A stretch of DNA of 64,000 bases, from contig JAYKKR010000021.1 of NCBI GenBank assembly GCA_036971615.1, positions 310,001 to 374,000 of the forward strand, in the 5' to 3' direction. Below are positions 1-12,128 of the stretch, one piece after another (within the stretch, counting starts at the first letter, position 1; each line of letters opens with the position of its first letter). This stretch comes from Amyloporia xantha. Taxonomy: Eukaryota; Basidiomycota; Agaricomycetes; Polyporales; Adustoporiaceae. Under the pieces are notes generated by a model. It was not told the DNA's origin. It worked only from the letters and a program-made list of their open reading frames with translations, and did not search any database. The position numbers and the translations under genes are program-made.

Positions 1-3000
1 CGCTTGTGGTTGGGTGACATTACTTGCAGGACTCGGAGACCAGAGGAGGAGTATCATTGAGCGTACGGCATCGTGCATATGGTCTTGCAGGATGCTGACA
101 CCCGTATCTCTCCAATGGGAGGCTGTCGCACAGCTTCGTTCGTGGCGCTTCCTATCGTCAAACGTTCACTGGGCCGTTCGACTCGCCGCACCATGCGTCG
201 GCCTGGACCTCAACATAGTCGAAGCGGAGAGATATGATGCTACTCGTGTGGACGTGGGTGTGTCGACGGTGCCCGGTAGGAGTGAAGATACTGCACGTAC
301 GGCAGATCCTGCCTACTCACTTTCTGATTTCCAATACACTCACTCGCCGATGAGGACGCTAGTCTATACTCATCCTTCGAGCACTCGACAATCGACACGG
401 TTCATGTCTGGCAATCCCGGACCCGGTGGCGATACCTGTGCTTCTGGGTCGGTGGTTTGGCTTCGCAATACAGTCCATGGCGAATTATGTCCGCGAATAT
501 TGCCTTGCAATTGTGCAATCGTGATTCTATCGATATACGACGTGGCTGGATTGAGCTCACAGGATTGGTCGCTCGCCCGCCTGACACATTCTGTATGCAG
601 GGCGTGATAATCACAAAAAGTGATCAGAATGGCAAGTACACCCACTCGATGTAGCAGTTTGCAGCTTCGTATTACACATACATACACATCTGCTTCCGCG
701 AATCTTTCCTTCCATGGTGCGCGGGGTTCTATCAGATATCCCATATAAGTACCGTTACAAGGTTGGGTCAACGTTCACGCCGCGTGACGGGCCGCGAGCT
801 TGTTGCATCGTGCTGAGCTTGATGCACCCGATAACCTGGATCCAGATTATTGGTCCATGACGATGCAGCGCAAAGCTTGATAAACTCGAAATGAAAAGGG
901 TGACCGGCGAGTGTCAGCTCCCAGAGTGCCAACCAGTCACGACCCTTGATTAAGTCCTGCCAGGAACCAGAGAACAGATCCCCAAAGCGGAGTGTCAGGT
1001 ACAGACATTTCAACTGCACAGAGGCTTTATTTATGTAATCAACAAGTGCTCAATGCACATCTCAGCGAGGCCATCGTTCCAGGGTGTCCTGGTCCCGATG
1101 GCTCGATCTTATTCCAATTAAAAATTCCCTCCTTCCAATCCAACCGCGACATCTTATGCAAATATGCCCCAGATGCGCGTATGAGCGGCATCATGGGTGG
1201 CATGCCCGACTGATGTACACTGCCTTATGCTTCATGACGGAATGTCGTGTTCATCACGACCACTGACGACACGACGGCCTCGTACTCTCGTACCGCATCA
1301 CGCTCGCGAAACCATCGCTGCGCTCAGGGCGCCGCGCGCTCCGAGGCCATCGCAGATGAGGCCACCCGGTCGATTATCCCGCTGCATCTAGTATTGGCAT
1401 TGCCGACTTGGATGTGGTTCGTCTGATTTTGCCGCAAGCAGCGGGTGCCTCGGAGGCTCGCACTGGCATGTCCCATCAGCAGAGCTTGGATACGTCGGAC
1501 TGATGTACCAATATAGACACCCGCCTATATATGCCAAGATGTCATGGCCCGTCGCATATTTTTGTCTGGCACAAGTGTCATTTAGAAGAGACCGTGGGGC
1601 TGTGCCGCCGGTATCCAAATTTGACCACCGAAGCCGCTCCCTTTGGACGATCAGATTAAGAAGGACACACTTCTAAGTAGCATATCGAGTGACAGACATG
1701 AGGTGAAGTCGTTTCGTCTTTACCAGTATAACCATCCCGACATACATAGCTGTAGGACCATGCGGAGGACCCACCACATGATTCCAGTGCTCAAATTCGC
1801 TACACGCATGGCGGTCGTCGGTGTCATCTGCCTGATCGCGCGCAGCGGCGGATGTGACGTGGAAATTACCACCGAGCAGGCAAAAGGTCTTCTTCAAAAA
1901 GGCGAGTTTCAAATTGTAACGGTGCCAAATGGCTCCAAAGCCAGAGAATGATTATCATGCCCTAGAACAGTTTCATCCGGATTTATCTCTGATATTTAGA
2001 CAGACCGGGTATGCCGCTCAACGCCATTTGTGACCCAAATTAGATTGTACCACAGAATCCAAGGAGATAGGCGAGACACGAGAGTGTAGATGACAGCACT
2101 CAAGGTTTATTGTACTCCCTAGGAACAAAAATGATTACAATTTGCCGGGACCTCGTGCACACGACCGAGATGGCTCCAGACCTCCTACCGCCTCACAGCA
2201 AATGCGTATCACGGGGCAAGAAAGCAAAGCAAGCGGTCAGATGTATAGAAACGTCTAGGGAAGAAGCGAAGGAACCTTAGCTACCTTGACTCGTTTAAGA
2301 TCCCACAAAGCTACCTGCTGCTTGTCCGAATAATTGGCCACGAGACCTTCGGCAGAAACAGAGATGTGACATCGAAGAGAAGTAGAATTTCATTTCGGAA
2401 AGTGGACGCTCGCAATGGACGCCATTAGCAAAGAGTATCCGACATGCAACGATTACTATAAGAATCTGCTGACATACCAAAAAATAGGCTTTGAATTTGT
2501 GACACCGGACGAATACAAGCCTTGCCTAATGGAGAATTTAGTTCCGAGCTCGATTCGTCGGAGCGACACAGTTTGAACATGAGTGCAGCCGCTGCAGCGG
2601 GGTCCGGAAAGCAGATACGCGATTGCTCCATTCTCTTGCCATAGACAAATCTCTATACGAGGAACCATGATATCCTCAATCACTGGAGAGCTCCACCGTT
2701 CTACCCAGTCGAAGCTGGAGACTCCTTAGTGAGGAGGCATTCGGCGATTTTACCAGGAGCCAATGAGATCGAGCTATCATGCCATGCCGAAAGAAGCCAC
2801 CTAGACAGAGGGTGCAACGCGATTCGTCGTCGTGAGAGTAGCTATGGGCACCACTCACGGTGTCCAGAGCCCTGGCAGAGCTGGTGAGCTCGGCGGAACA
2901 TACCTTGTGCAAGCCGTGTAAAAGAATGTCCACGGAAAGCTGCGTGGCCATCAGTGGCCAAGGCCAACGGCGCAACTCAAGCGCAACTTGACAAGTCAGA

Positions 3001-4238
3001 TCGGACAATAGTCGGGTAGGCGGTTGCCGGTGCTAGAAGACCACCGCCATCGCTCGGACTACTTGCCCGATGGACGACGCGTCAGGACGCAGTCCAATTG
3101 TGGTCGAGAAGAAACGGTTGGGCAAAGTGATGAGGAATGTAAACGACCCAGCTGCGTCTTGAGACGGCCGAAGTTCGGGACTTGAAAGGGGGGTGATGTA
3201 TTGTCTGTATTGTGGATATCCCACAAAATTGCGCGAGAATCATAAGTATTAGATCAGACAGGTCATGTTTCTCCGAGCGGAGCGTTCAGGTGCACGAAGC
3301 TACTCGGTGATATCTCAGGATCGACTATCGCGCCGGGGTGGCGTTTCCCTTCGTCGATCCCGGTTTCTCTATAGAAAAGAATTGGGACCGAGATACTCGT
3401 ACTCTGAGGGCATCCCAATCTTTGTCGCAGATGCCAATTGGGAACCTTCATGTGTGCGCAGATCGCCGAGTGTGCGCAGACAACTTCGGTAGAATTTGGG
3501 ATGTCCAAGCTCGCGCCTTATTGAACGTTGGGTTAGCCGTAGGAGTCGCTCCTGATTGGACGCCCAGGCTTCCGGTACGAGAGCTCAATACCATCTGTAC
3601 CTCTCTGGAGTATGAATCATGTTCAAGCCCGTCAGCAAGTACCGTGACGAATGAAGTACTCCTGCAACTCACAATCTTACCACATCGTCCTTCTATCATC
3701 AGACTACCAGAAAATGTCGGAGATTTGAAGCACAAGCGGGAGGAATATGCAGACGTAGCGAGTATCAACGCCCTATTGCAGCGGCCGTTCACCTTGCAAG
3801 TCCTCACCTTCATGGCCACAGAAGTCTTCGACCTTACCGTGACAATGTTGCGCGCTTCGTCGCGCCCGACTTGCCCGATTTGGGTCTGCGCCATGCGACG
3901 GTCACGTGAACAGAGCTGGGATCAACTCAACGCCTTGCAAAAGGTCGTCTCCGTCGTGCCTTGGCTTCTGCAGAGTGCTGCAGCGCTTCAACCTGTGCTT
4001 CATACCACCACAAAGCCCTCGCTTGGACTGGCGACTCGACACAAGTACGACGCTGGACGTTGCTTCTCAAAGTCACTAGACGTGCGCAGACCTACCCCGA
4101 AATACTACATGAACGCAAGAGCTGGAATATCTCTCTGGCATTCTGTAGCATTCGAGCGGTTCGCCCCGATATCACCTCTATTTGTCGTACAGACCTGAAG
4201 TTCGGACATTTGCTAACTATTCGAAACAACCGTATACT
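1..4238. other. Gene-free or unresolved left end
   Basis: I could not support a gene here. Several open frames of 200 to 860 bases exist on both strands, the longest on the plus strand at 3338-4198, but they overlap each other, have no recognisable motif and no consistent splice joins. The first 600 bases carry an open frame that might be the edge of a gene lying mostly outside the window. No clear repeat or transposon end was recognised. Confidence 0.5.
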
Positions 4239-6037
4239 ATGTCGCTATCATCATATCGACTGGAGACACCTCGTCACCGCCCTCCCCCCTTGCCGATCCG
4301 CACCCATAACCTCAAGTCATCATCTCCATCCGGTCAGCCAGATCAGTCACTCCTTGATGATGTACCGTCAGCAGCATCTGTATCTGCGCCTGGTGCTGTC
4401 TACCCGTCAGATTTCAGGTCACCCAAATCACCCTCATTTAGTCCTCGCTCAAGGGCGAGAAGTAGAGGAATGACTCCTCCCCCCTCAGGCCGTGCCCGTT
4501 CGGTCACTCCGTCGCAGCCTATTCGCAGCGAGCTGGAGGGATTTGCCGAGCATTGCCGAGCTTGGTGAGGTATACCATATGGAGAATATTGCCTAAGATT
4601 AACTTTTGGATAGGTATTTTGACCAGAATGACAATGCTGGTCGTGTCATGACGCATACATTGGCTACCTTACCTCCGTCGCAACGAGCGCCATATGCTCG
4701 GTTGCAAGCTTCGATACGCTCTGCATATCATGCCAGTATCAATGCCCGCCGGAATGCAGAGTTCAAAGCCCATCTCAGTGCTACGCAACCCGGCGGTTCG
4801 CTGATGCCACATTCTCGGGCTGATCCTTACGGCCAATTAGCCAAGAAGGAACGTTACGATAGGCTGGAACGATTTGTCAGGACATGGTGCACAATGGGGA
4901 TGCCTGGCACAAAACCCTTCTTTGAAGGTCTCTGGGCAGTCATGAGACTTCAAGTAGTTCCAGAACATCTTGGGGGAGCTGGAGGATTTAGAATTGACTG
5001 GGAAATTGATGATGCAGTCTTCAAGGAAGCGGCGTGAGTTCTCAGAATGACCGCTCGTCTTTGAAGCAGAACTGATTCTTCTTCGGCCTTTACCGCTCTG
5101 TAGTGGGAAAGATTTCATGCTGGAAGCCATTGATGTTCTCAAAGGAGTGAGCATTAGGCTGTCCTATCTGTTAGACCTGTTCTGACGTTTTGGTATCCAA
5201 TAGGTGCTCGCTTTCTCGGAAACGCCATCCAATAAGCGATCGCCCTCGCTCACAAGTCCCACATCTTATTCGGCATTTTCTCCGCTTTCCACGATTCACT
5301 CCCGGTCTCAGTCTCAACCTCTTCCCTTCAGATATCTCCATATCGAACCAACCACAAAAGGTTCCACCTATCACTTCAACCACACAGAGGCAACGACCTC
5401 GAGCTCCGAGCGACCCCTTTCTGGACACACCGGCTCTATCAACTTCATGCTCCTCCGCCAACACCGCACGTTTATCGACCTCTGGTTCGACATTAGCGGA
5501 TGAACCCATCACTCCCGCGACCCCTATAGAATTGACGGGGTCGACTTCCCCTAGCCTGGAATTTTCCGATTCGGATGAATACATGCGCACATGGACCGCC
5601 CCCAACCTGTCCAATCAGGAACTCATCTCCCTTCTATCAGTCTTCCCGCCATTCATTACGCGCAGCACCCTGCCACGTTTTCCTGGGACTAAAGGTTCCG
5701 GACAACTGACGGACCTCGAGGAAGGCGAAATAGAGGAAGATGTTAAACGGATTAAAGTCGGGACAGGGACCATGTGGATTGGCACGAAACCGCGTATGCC
5801 AGGTTGGCAAGGCGGCTGGTGGATACGACTTAAGCTATGGTGGCAGAGACTCTTCTGTTAGCTGCTCAACGGACCCTTACCGGCGATGCCTACACGTACT
5901 TTTTACTTAAGCCCGACCTCATCGCTTCGTCCCTCACGCACATCGGAAATCGAAGTGCGTACATGACAGACATTTCTCACCACGCATATTGCACCCCAAA
6001 TGTCATCGCGCTGTCATTGGACCATGAATTATCCTGA
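4239..6037 (+). CDS. Hypothetical Ser/Pro-rich protein, six exons
   Basis: I do not recognise this protein. The model starts at ATG 4239 and joins exons 4239-4564, 4614-5033, 5104-5146, 5204-5255, 5332-5802 and 5847-6037, giving 500 residues. The first 110 residues are Ser/Pro/Arg-rich and likely disordered. Residues about 110 to 265 are better ordered, with an Arg/Trp-rich stretch (RFVRTWC) and a conserved-looking FFEGLWAVMRLQV segment; the rest is again Ser/Thr/Pro-rich, with an acidic patch (LEEGEIEED). The fourth intron (5256-5331) has a poor donor (gtccca) and was chosen because it restores the frame; a one-base indel near 5325 is the alternative. The 44-nt intron 5803-5846 is likewise inferred from frame. 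The 3' end is uncertain. Confidence 0.55.
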
Positions 6038-7903
6038 TTTACTTACTCGAACACGACGTGGATACTCCCCCAGTCTCTGGGATCCAACTTCCTCTCGTTG
6101 ATTCACCCCAGAAATGGTTTCCCTTAGGTCTCACGTATTGTACTTTGTATTTGTGATACCGACTTTCGCAACATCTTCCCTTTTTCGCGGCACCTGCACT
6201 GTATTGCCATTTGCTGACATCTCTAATGTTCAAGTATCTAACGTCGCTGTTTGCTTGAAGCAAAGGCAGGAGCTACGAGATGCTTGCGGGCCGGGCGCTG
6301 TATCTTACCCAGGCGTACAGTCATGTTGATCTCAAAGAATCTTATTCGCGGACCATCGCTATATTTGTCCTGAGATCATACACTGCCGCGGATCGATCTA
6401 TGGTACCAGTGGAAGTACACAAGCGGATTCACGCGTTATTCGAGCTAAGGCCATGAATTGAGAACCGTCTCTTGCACATAGTTGTGCCGTCTCTGGATCA
6501 TCACAGTGCTTTCCGGGCATCGGTTTCATCACGCAATTCCGCCGACGGTCATCTTCATGCGCCACAGGTCGTACAAACTCAACCACGATCCACTGACATA
6601 TGGTGAGCAGTTGAATCAGGCACTGAAGTCCTGATGCAAGCTAACGCCGAATTCTCCCGTAAAGGACCACAAACCACCATCCAAGATATGTCTGAACAAG
6701 TAGGGTCACACGACGGGACACCACGACCGAGTATTACCGTTGCTTCGTGCTTTGGCGTCCCTGAATTGACACTTTCATCCTAGTGGGTCGTGATATTCTT
6801 GCTAACCCGACGATCGCTGGGGACGCCTGCATCCTGGCTTCAAATAACAAACAATAAGTCATCTGCCGTGATGTGTCCAAAATTTGTCCCCCAATAGGGT
6901 AGGCCAGATATGCAACCGGTACATTATGTCTCCTATCCGTTGAGCTGCACCAAAATTTTAGCTCTGGTCTAAATATTTTTGCACCGTAAATCATCTTAGA
7001 AGTGCACTCAATCCCCGTCGTATCACAATTTGATGGATTCCTTAGGTCATCATATGTAAGTTGGGTTTCCTTCCAGTGCAGCATGTGCTGAACGCAGGGC
7101 TTTCGTCTCACAACAGTGAATATACCCCCTCAGCTGTCCATGCTTCTCTCCGGTGCAATCCGTGAGCTTTGTCACCGCCATGCAATTGACATTGGGACGA
7201 ATACACGGACGCAACATAGACCATGGCGGATATCTCACATCTCGACTCACATTGACTTCTGAAATTAATAACCGGCTGAGACCGTCCTGATCTGGCATAG
7301 GCCGTTGTAGAATTGATGCAAGTTTATATTGAATTTCAATCACCGAGAGACCTCAGATGAACAGTGCCAACTTGTACTGGAATTCGCTCTGTTCACAAAG
7401 TCAGGTTGAATACACAACTTACATGTTTTTGCTTTATGGCTGGTGCCTAAGGTGCAGATATCGTGCGCGGTGAGTGAGTTTGCTGCAATGACCGCTAGCA
7501 TCCCTGTCACTCAGTCTCTTTCGGGGCCTAAAGGGTTTGACGCCTATTCCGTAAGTGCATCAACACATAATTATAACCTTTCTGAAAGAGCAAATGCGCG
7601 TTGATACCGCACCTGGGCGTCCCTTCAACAGCCACAGGGGGGTGCGGACGCCTCCGAGTCGGAGACTCACGGATTTGGTGAGGGTTCCGATTGGTCATGG
7701 TCGCCCTGTATGCTGAATGTGCTACTCACTATTTCTGTCCGACTTCGTTTTCATGCGGCGTTGATTGTGACCGTTCCTGCTTTGGTCCTAGGTCAACCGT
7801 GTTGTCGACTTGACCCGAGTACGTGACCACTACAATTTCGAATTGGAGTGCCTGAATACCTTACTTGCATCCCTGTTCTGATTGACATAGTGAGCGTGCA
7901 ATA

Positions 7904-7985
7904 GCACCGTCGGGAGTCTACGGTCGATTGGTCGGGTTCGATTGGCGCCCGCCGATAGTCGCGCGTCACGGCGGACAAGTCACGG
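7904..7985 (+). repeat. Left arm of 1.5-kb inverted-repeat pair
   Basis: This segment is the imperfect reverse complement of 9315-9409. The shared core runs through ggtcgattggtcgg, ttcgattggcgc and gatagtcgcgcgtcac, with a looser match to the accgtcgg and acaagtcac parts on either side. Two such arms about 1.4 kb apart facing each other suggest terminal or subterminal inverted repeats of a decayed non-autonomous DNA transposon. I could not fix outer ends or a target duplication. Confidence 0.7.
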
Positions 7986-8049
7986 CGTGTCGGTAATAAG
8001 TAAATACCAGAGTAATAATAACAGCCTTTGGCCCAATCTCGCAAGATAA

Positions 8050-8190
8050 CACTGCAAAGAAATCACCGTTTCATTGGCAGGGAAAAGGGTAAGATAGGCG
8101 TGCGAAAGGGTTTATTTATATGGAACCGTTCCTTTCACATGCCTATCTTACCCTTTTCGCTGCCTGCAAAACGGTGACTTTTTTGCAGTG
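8050..8190. mobile_element. Foldback MITE, 141 bp, TAA target duplication
   Basis: Two arms of about 60 bp (8050-8110 and 8130-8190) are near-perfect reverse complements separated by a short AT-rich loop. The ends read cactgcaaa and tttgcagtg. The arms share ggcag, gaaaagggtaagatagg and the tcaccgttt block. The element is flanked directly by taa at 8047-8049 and 8191-8193. Long inverted arms with a 3-bp TAA duplication are what is known for Tourist-like elements mobilised by PIF/Harbinger transposases; that family assignment is inference. It codes for nothing and lies between the arms of the larger inverted-repeat pair, so it probably inserted into that element. Confidence 0.8.
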
Positions 8191-9314
8191 TAAGACTGCC
8201 GGCCATGGTTTTGTTCCATAAATGGAAAATGTCGGCGGTGCTGGGTGTGCGAAGAGGGCCACTGTTCGCCCGCCCGAGGGAGACCACCCGAGCGCAGTGA
8301 GGGAGGGTAAGGCACAATAAAGCCTCATTCGTCGTTCGCGCATTTAATTCCTGGACACGAAGTGGATCAGGTCTTGGATCCAGTAATTACGAAGTCTTCT
8401 GTCATGTGACTCAATGCTTTCCCTATTTTGGTAGTTTTTGTCACGTGGTTCCATCCAGTCGTATTGCAGTCTTCCGTCACCCGTCCGGTCGATGGCTCTC
8501 GTCCAAACTCGCGAATACGCCAAATAGCATCCGAGACCCATAACATCACCGTACATTCTAGTGAGATGTCATGGGTTGATTGCAGCACTGTTCATAATCA
8601 TATGGAAACGCGCTTTTTCTCTGAGGTGGCGCGACAGCAGGACCCCTGGACAAGATGCACATTGCGTTCATGATCAACAGAGCATGTTCCGTTTGCAGCG
8701 GACGCAGCCATCAATGCATGGGGCTCACCCTAATGGCGTTAGTGGAAAACACCCCTCAAAGTGATCGCGCCGAAGCGCGATCCTAATAGCACCGTAGACA
8801 GCAAGATGGTACTAGTGACAGGTATTGAAAGTATTGAAGTTGTCTACTGATATGGTTTGTTTAAGGGTTTTATTCGGATGTAAGTAGCTGCGATGAGAAA
8901 GGTTGCTCAAGTCGTCATTCCACTGTCCATATGTGATTATTGTCATAGCTGTCATAAGCATGCGTCCAGCAGCATTGTTGCTTTCATATATGTTGCGGTA
9001 ATATTTGGTCATCATCCAAATATCACATAATCAGTCGAACTCAGTTGTTGTGTTACAGTCGTGGCCAGGTCTGCCCGGAGGGCCCTAGTTATGAAATAAG
9101 GTGTAGTATTGGGACTAGGCGGCTTCATACAACAAGCCTTTCAAAGTCACTGCCTTTATTACAAGAACCTTCAAATTTAGACAACACTGTCTACTTAATT
9201 TGTATGCTACAATTTATTTACCTACTTAAAATGCCATAAATAGACTTATTAGTATATAAAATAAGCTGGCCTAAGGGTTTTTCAAGACAAATTGCATGAC
9301 TGGAAAAGGGTAAA

Positions 9315-9409
9315 CGTGACTTGTGCCCGTCGTTGTGACGCGCGACTATCTACGCGCGCCAATCGAATCCGACCAATCGACCCCCCTCTCGCACCGTCGG
9401 CTCACTCAT
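9315..9409 (-). repeat. Right arm of 1.5-kb inverted-repeat pair
   Basis: Reverse-complement partner of 7904-7985. Substitutions scattered between the arms and an extra poly-C stretch (acccccctc) in this copy indicate that the two arms have diverged for some time. Confidence 0.7.
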
Positions 9410-9978
9410 GATCACCCTTGTGCCGTTCTAGGTCACATCTATCGACACAGCATCAGCTGTCCACATCAGTGGTTGCGAGGGTAGAAGGATACATGCCCGC
9501 TGGTGTAAGATCATCGCGGACAGAACATTAATTTGAATAGATCAATGTCATATACGAAGCTAAGTCGCAGTCGCACTAAGCATGATCCTAATCTAACTCA
9601 GTATGTACGGCAGCTGGAGGCTGCCCAGGCATACATCATCCATCAATCACGTAAGGTACTGCTCACCGCCGCAAGGTGGCCGTCTGCAGGGTCTCCGTCG
9701 CATATGATGTTATATTGTACTGTAAGCATGTCCGGTGATGCTGATGAACGCCAGAAGCCGCATGCGTGCCTATGAGATAACATGCATCACGCTCTGGCAT
9801 TGCTCGATCCGTCCTGACATGCTCGCGGTAGTTATACGGCATTGACTAGAACCCATCTTATTGGTAGAGAACACATGGGTTGGCAGTGATAACGGGAAGA
9901 ACGAACGGTAAATTCAAGATATGCGCCCGTTAGAGGGTCGGCGTAATTGTAAATCATCAACATGAGGTAGATAGCGAG

Positions 9979-10076
9979 GAATCAAAATCAAAGCAAAGCT
10001 GGATAGCGTGACAAGTCGTGGCCGAGAAATTGAAAATCAAAGCGAAGCGGGATAGCGGGATAGGTGGTGGCGTGGA
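9979..10076. repeat. Imperfect 49-bp tandem duplication
   Basis: Two adjacent copies of about 49 bp share aaaatcaaagc, aagc, ggatagcg and the gtcgtgg/gtggtgg part. They lie just downstream of the stop of the coiled-coil gene on the other strand. No function is evident. Confidence 0.6.
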
Positions 10077-10230
10077 ATAGGGAGGAATAATAGACTGCCT
10101 GAAGGAAACTTAGCCGTCACAATACAACTGTTGCTATCATCAAAGACAAAACGACAGAACGGGACAAGGGACAGTAACACCGGGGCGAACAAAAGGGACG
10201 ACGCCGATCAGTCCCTCTGGGCCTGCCTTA

Positions 10231-12020
10231 CTACCGCCTTGCTCTCAAGGCTTCCACGGTCTCCTCGAGCACCCTGTTCCTTGCCTTCAGCCTGTCACAC
10301 GGGTATCTTCAGCACGCATGTAAGACATAGAATATCAAATACGACGCACTGTTCATTCTCCTGTTCCAGATCCACGATTCTCTTGCTCTTGATCTCGATA
10401 CTCTTCTGTGCTGCCACCTGCTTCCTCTCAAGTTTGCGGACATACTCAGGCACCCCTGAGAGGCACTCAACATGAATGGCAATCGAATCTGCTGAAAGAG
10501 CATCGGCGAGTGCCTGTCCGCCGTCTTGCGGCTGGTTCAATCCGTACGACCGGTCAGTGTCCTGCGATCGACTTCGTAAGGCAACGGCACGCTCATGAAA
10601 CGGATTCTCCTGTGGAGCGGTTATTCATATTATAAATCAAATGCAGTGAAAACACATACTGGATCAGCCTGAATCCTTTCCCATTGAGAAGCGGGGGTGC
10701 CAAGGTCTCTGCCCTTACCTTTCCACCTTGTCGGGGAGTCCGGAGGATACATACTATCCTGACTGGACGATAGGTCCAAATCCGGACCGAGTGGGCTGCT
10801 CTGCGGTGGCGTCGGGAGCCCATGGCTCCGGCTGTTGCTGGGAGTGAATGCGTGTATCTGAGAGGCGACCATCGGACGAGGTGTGCGCGGAGTGAAGGGC
10901 GCAGTCAGGACTTCCGGAAGCTGGAGAGGCGTAGAAGGGGCCGTGTCGTAACGACTAGAATGGCTGCTACCGGCCCGCTGAGGAGAAGGCGAGAAGACGT
11001 CCGGCTCGTCAAGGAGAAGTTTAGTTACGTATGCAGAACTACATTCTGACATCCTATCAGCGGTACTGAGGATCGGAGATGTCTGTATGCCCGCACTATA
11101 GAGAGACGGCTGCGGCGAGGCCGGCTCTGAGCCAGGGTCGTAGTCTTCAAGCCGACTGCGCTTCGGGAATGGAGAATAGCTGAGTTCCAAGCTGTCTAGA
11201 TGTGCCTGACTTTGAGCCTGCCAAACAACCCTTCCGGCCCTTGTAGCTGCTTCGCGGGAGGTGCTGCCGTGGGAGCTGGCAGCGGCATACTCCTGGGAGG
11301 CGCCAGGCCCATCTGGAAGACGGAAAGACGGGTGAGCGCCACTTTCAGGAGACTCTGGGCGCAGTGCAAGGCCAGCATTGATGGCCTCCATGCGCCGCTC
11401 CCTCTGCGAGGGAGTCAACGCACTGGATGGAGTCACGGCAGCTCGCACTCGTGCAGGTCTAACGGGTGTGCGGGGCTCAGGGCGCTGAGACGCCGGTATC
11501 ATTAGGTTGTGCACAGGGGGCGGTGTGACTGGCCGGGCATGTTTGCTGGGCGATACTGGGGTGGAAGGTGTCCGAGCTAAAGCAGCACGCTCTCTCTGAG
11601 AAGGTCGACGTGGTGTCTCAGGGGTAGACTGTGCTTGAGCTGCGTGAGACATTGATGGGCTTTGCTTCTCGAGAGCAGCCATCCGTTTGGCTATGATAGG
11701 GTCGACGTCGTCCGCCCACTCTGACCGGCGGTCAGGGGCACATCACTACCAAGAAGTTGGACACTCAACTGAAGAATTTGCACCCAGGGGCCTGACAGCG
11801 ATAAAAGTCTCTAGGGAAATAGGTAATCCGGTTTTGGATCCATGATTATGTAGAGATACTCGTACCTGTTGTAGTTTTTGTCGGTGAAGCTGGTAAGTCT
11901 ACGGACCACTTCGCCGTGGGTGTAGCACCTTACTTGACCGTCCTCGTCGACTGGGTCACAATTGTGCATATAAGTCTTGTTTTGCTCAGCGGTTGGGGAT
12001 GGAGGAGGTGGTTGTACCAT
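10231..12020 (-). CDS. Coiled-coil protein with Pro/Ser-rich middle
   Basis: Unrecognised fungal protein of about 513 residues. Minus-strand exons are 12020-11934, 11889-11866 (24-nt microexon), 11768-10660, 10609-10350 and 10291-10231. The N-terminus has a Pro run (QPPPPSP); the microexon and next exon read as a helix leading to a segment ending AKRMAALEK. The middle is full of Ser/Thr-Pro sites typical of kinase substrates, and the last 70 residues form a heptad-like coiled coil (KLERKQVAAQ, DLEQENEQLKARN, VLEETVEALRARR). Exon lengths sum to one base short of whole codons: the frame from the ATG does not connect to the long exon frame unless one base is missing near 11712-11734. Without that, translation would start at ATG 11682. 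It is divergent from the PAC4 gene. Confidence 0.65.
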
Positions 12021-12128
12021 GGAGATGGACAGGCGAGCGTCGGCAGCTGTTCTTTCATGAAGCGCACAGGCGCGCGATCGCAGTGGCCGGATGCTTCCGG
12101 TTAGGCCGCTACTTGGACGGCGACCATC
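12021..12128. promoter_or_regulatory. Compact divergent promoter, 108 bp
   Basis: Only 108 bp separate the start codons of the coiled-coil gene (minus) and the PAC4-like gene (plus), so both 5' leaders and core promoters must fit in or overlap this stretch. I see no clear TATA box. The assignment rests on gene layout. Confidence 0.5.

Larger units (their letters stand above)
6038..10230. other. Gene-free block with transposon-like repeats
   Basis: About 4.2 kb with no supportable gene. Short open frames on the minus strand (6734-7343) show no recognisable domain. The block holds an inverted-repeat pair (7904-7985 and 9315-9409), a nested foldback element (8050-8190), a 49-bp imperfect tandem duplication (9979-10076), and an AT-rich stretch around 8870-9260. 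Confidence 0.6.

Noticed and set aside
14..607. 197-codon open frame at the left edge
   Set aside because: No recognisable domain and no consistent exon chain; may be chance or the edge of an unseen gene.
3338..4198. 286-codon plus-strand open frame
   Set aside because: No motif, odd composition, overlapped by long frames on the other strand, and no splice partner. Length alone is not enough in this GC range.
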